Under the pieces are notes generated by a model. It saw only the letters and a program-made list of their open reading frames with translations, searched no databases and was not told the DNA's origin. From Halocaridina rubra (lineage: Eukaryota; Arthropoda; Malacostraca; Decapoda; Atyidae), in the NCBI GenBank assembly GCA_037179515.1, contig JAXCGZ010017012.1:23501-87500 (forward strand): a DNA stretch of 64,000 nt, in the 5' to 3' direction. How positions within the stretch are numbered: position 1 is the first letter of the stretch; each line of letters begins with the position of its first letter. Below, piece after piece: positions 63,465-64,000 of the stretch. Both the position numbers and the translations under genes were made by a program.

Positions 63465-64000
63465 GAACCCAACATGAAAATTTGCGTAACTTTCTCTTTG
63501 ACTTCCCATGGGATGACTACTGCTTTCGGTCCCGCAACCCTGATCAAGTAGCTCTAAAAGTTGCTGAGATCGTGACCGCGGGAATGGAGACGTACGTCCC
63601 CTCTTCTACAAAAACTTTCTCTCCCCCTAAACCTTGATATGACCATGCCTGCTCCATAGCTATCCAGGCTAGGAATCAGGCTCACCGATCTTACCAAGCC
63701 TCTCCTTCCGATTTAACTCGCTCTGCTTTTATCATAGCTAGGAATCGCTGTACTGTTCAGATTCGAAGGTCTAAGGCTTCCTTTATAAGAGGAAAGTTGA
63801 TGACCTTGACTCCTCTCCCACTGACAAATGCCTCTGGTCCTTAGCCAAAAACCTCTCCAAAAACTTCTGTAACTCAAGCTTTCCCCCTCTCATTCTTTCT
63901 GATGGTTCTATAGCTTGCTCTCTCACTGACAAAGCCACTCTCTTTGGCTCTTATTTTTCTGCCAACTCTTCTAACAACGATTCCAGCGCACCTGTTCCTC
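63465..64000 (+). mobile_element. LINE fragment continuing past the window end
   Basis: The plus-strand translation near 63500-63830 reads DFPWDDYCFRSRNPDQVALK, VAEIVTAGMETYVPS, FSPPKP, HACSIAIQARNQAHRSYQ and FIIARNRCTVQIRRSKASFI. This is the linker between endonuclease and RT in a LINE family common in arthropods (W.DY.F...DP...A..V...I..GME..VP, then ARN.C...IR.AK..F). Frameshifts occur at about 63637 and 63838. Distinct from LINE-A and CR1-B; the clade could not be settled. Confidence 0.6.

Noticed and set aside
63244..63551. Two overlapping plus-strand frames at 63.2-63.5 kb as a gene
   Set aside because: They cross the ATCT microsatellite and have no conserved motif; only sequence from about 63465 in the LINE frame is meaningful.

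Overview
This window looks like a piece of a decapod crustacean genome. That is an inference from three things: extreme (TA)n, (CA)n, (TC)n and (AAT)n microsatellite load, a dense mix of CR1-type, Penelope, Tigger, hAT and tRNA-derived repeats, and two intron-containing animal genes. There are no bacterial-style operons and no canonical RNA genes. Most long open frames are repeat artefacts or transposon proteins.

Host genes. (1) The 5' coding end of RAB3GAP2 (Rab3GAP regulatory subunit) lies on the minus strand. Three exons (18582-18447, 12373-12173, 6805-6724) join with matching splice phases. Its two introns are filled with repeats. The rest of the gene is outside the window or not recognisable. 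(2) A complete RAD51AP1-like gene lies on the plus strand (about 25164-31434). It has an N-terminal basic/KPVNY block, a conserved RELEAALAMS helix and a C-terminal RLGLSR...KPLHP RAD51-binding motif, with a poly(A) signal at 31836. Its first exon is tentative and sits 50 bp downstream of a perfect E2F-like site. Exon 4 carries a one-base frameshift as assembled. The two genes are divergent.

Layout. 1-480: two 272-bp tRNA-like tandem units, then (TA)n. 662-3070: mostly featureless, with a weak piggyBac-like remnant. 3073-5516: Tigger transposon with TA target duplication. 5630-6240: tRNA-like SINE scraps and a 140-bp duplication. 6724-18582: RAB3GAP2 5' exons, with a nearly complete LINE ('LINE-A', 7.2-11.5 kb), an inverted array of 271-bp tRNA-like units (12.5-14.15 kb) and a CR1 copy (14.3-16.9 kb) in the introns. 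18.9-22.6 kb: tRNA-like units and foldback TA-elements embedded in (TA)n. 23.5-31.8 kb: MITEs and RAD51AP1. 32.8-36.5 kb: SINEs, a LINE scrap, and a Penelope element split by a CR1-like fragment ('CR1-C'). 36.5-62 kb: at least ten more copies or fragments of one CR1 family ('CR1-B'), with one hAT element and more tRNA-like/(TA)n units between them. 62.2-63.4 kb: little of note. 63.46-64 kb: start of another LINE fragment running off the end.

Most interesting: CR1-B copies sit head-to-tail and are repeatedly bounded by microsatellite DNA at both ends. CR1-B ORF2 has no usable AUG but overlaps the ORF1 end in the -1 frame exactly where a canonical A_AAT_TTT slippery heptamer occurs, suggesting a frameshifted ORF1-ORF2 fusion. 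The 271-bp tRNA-like unit forms an inverted tandem array inside a transcribed intron. All family assignments come from reading translated motifs; no database search was run.
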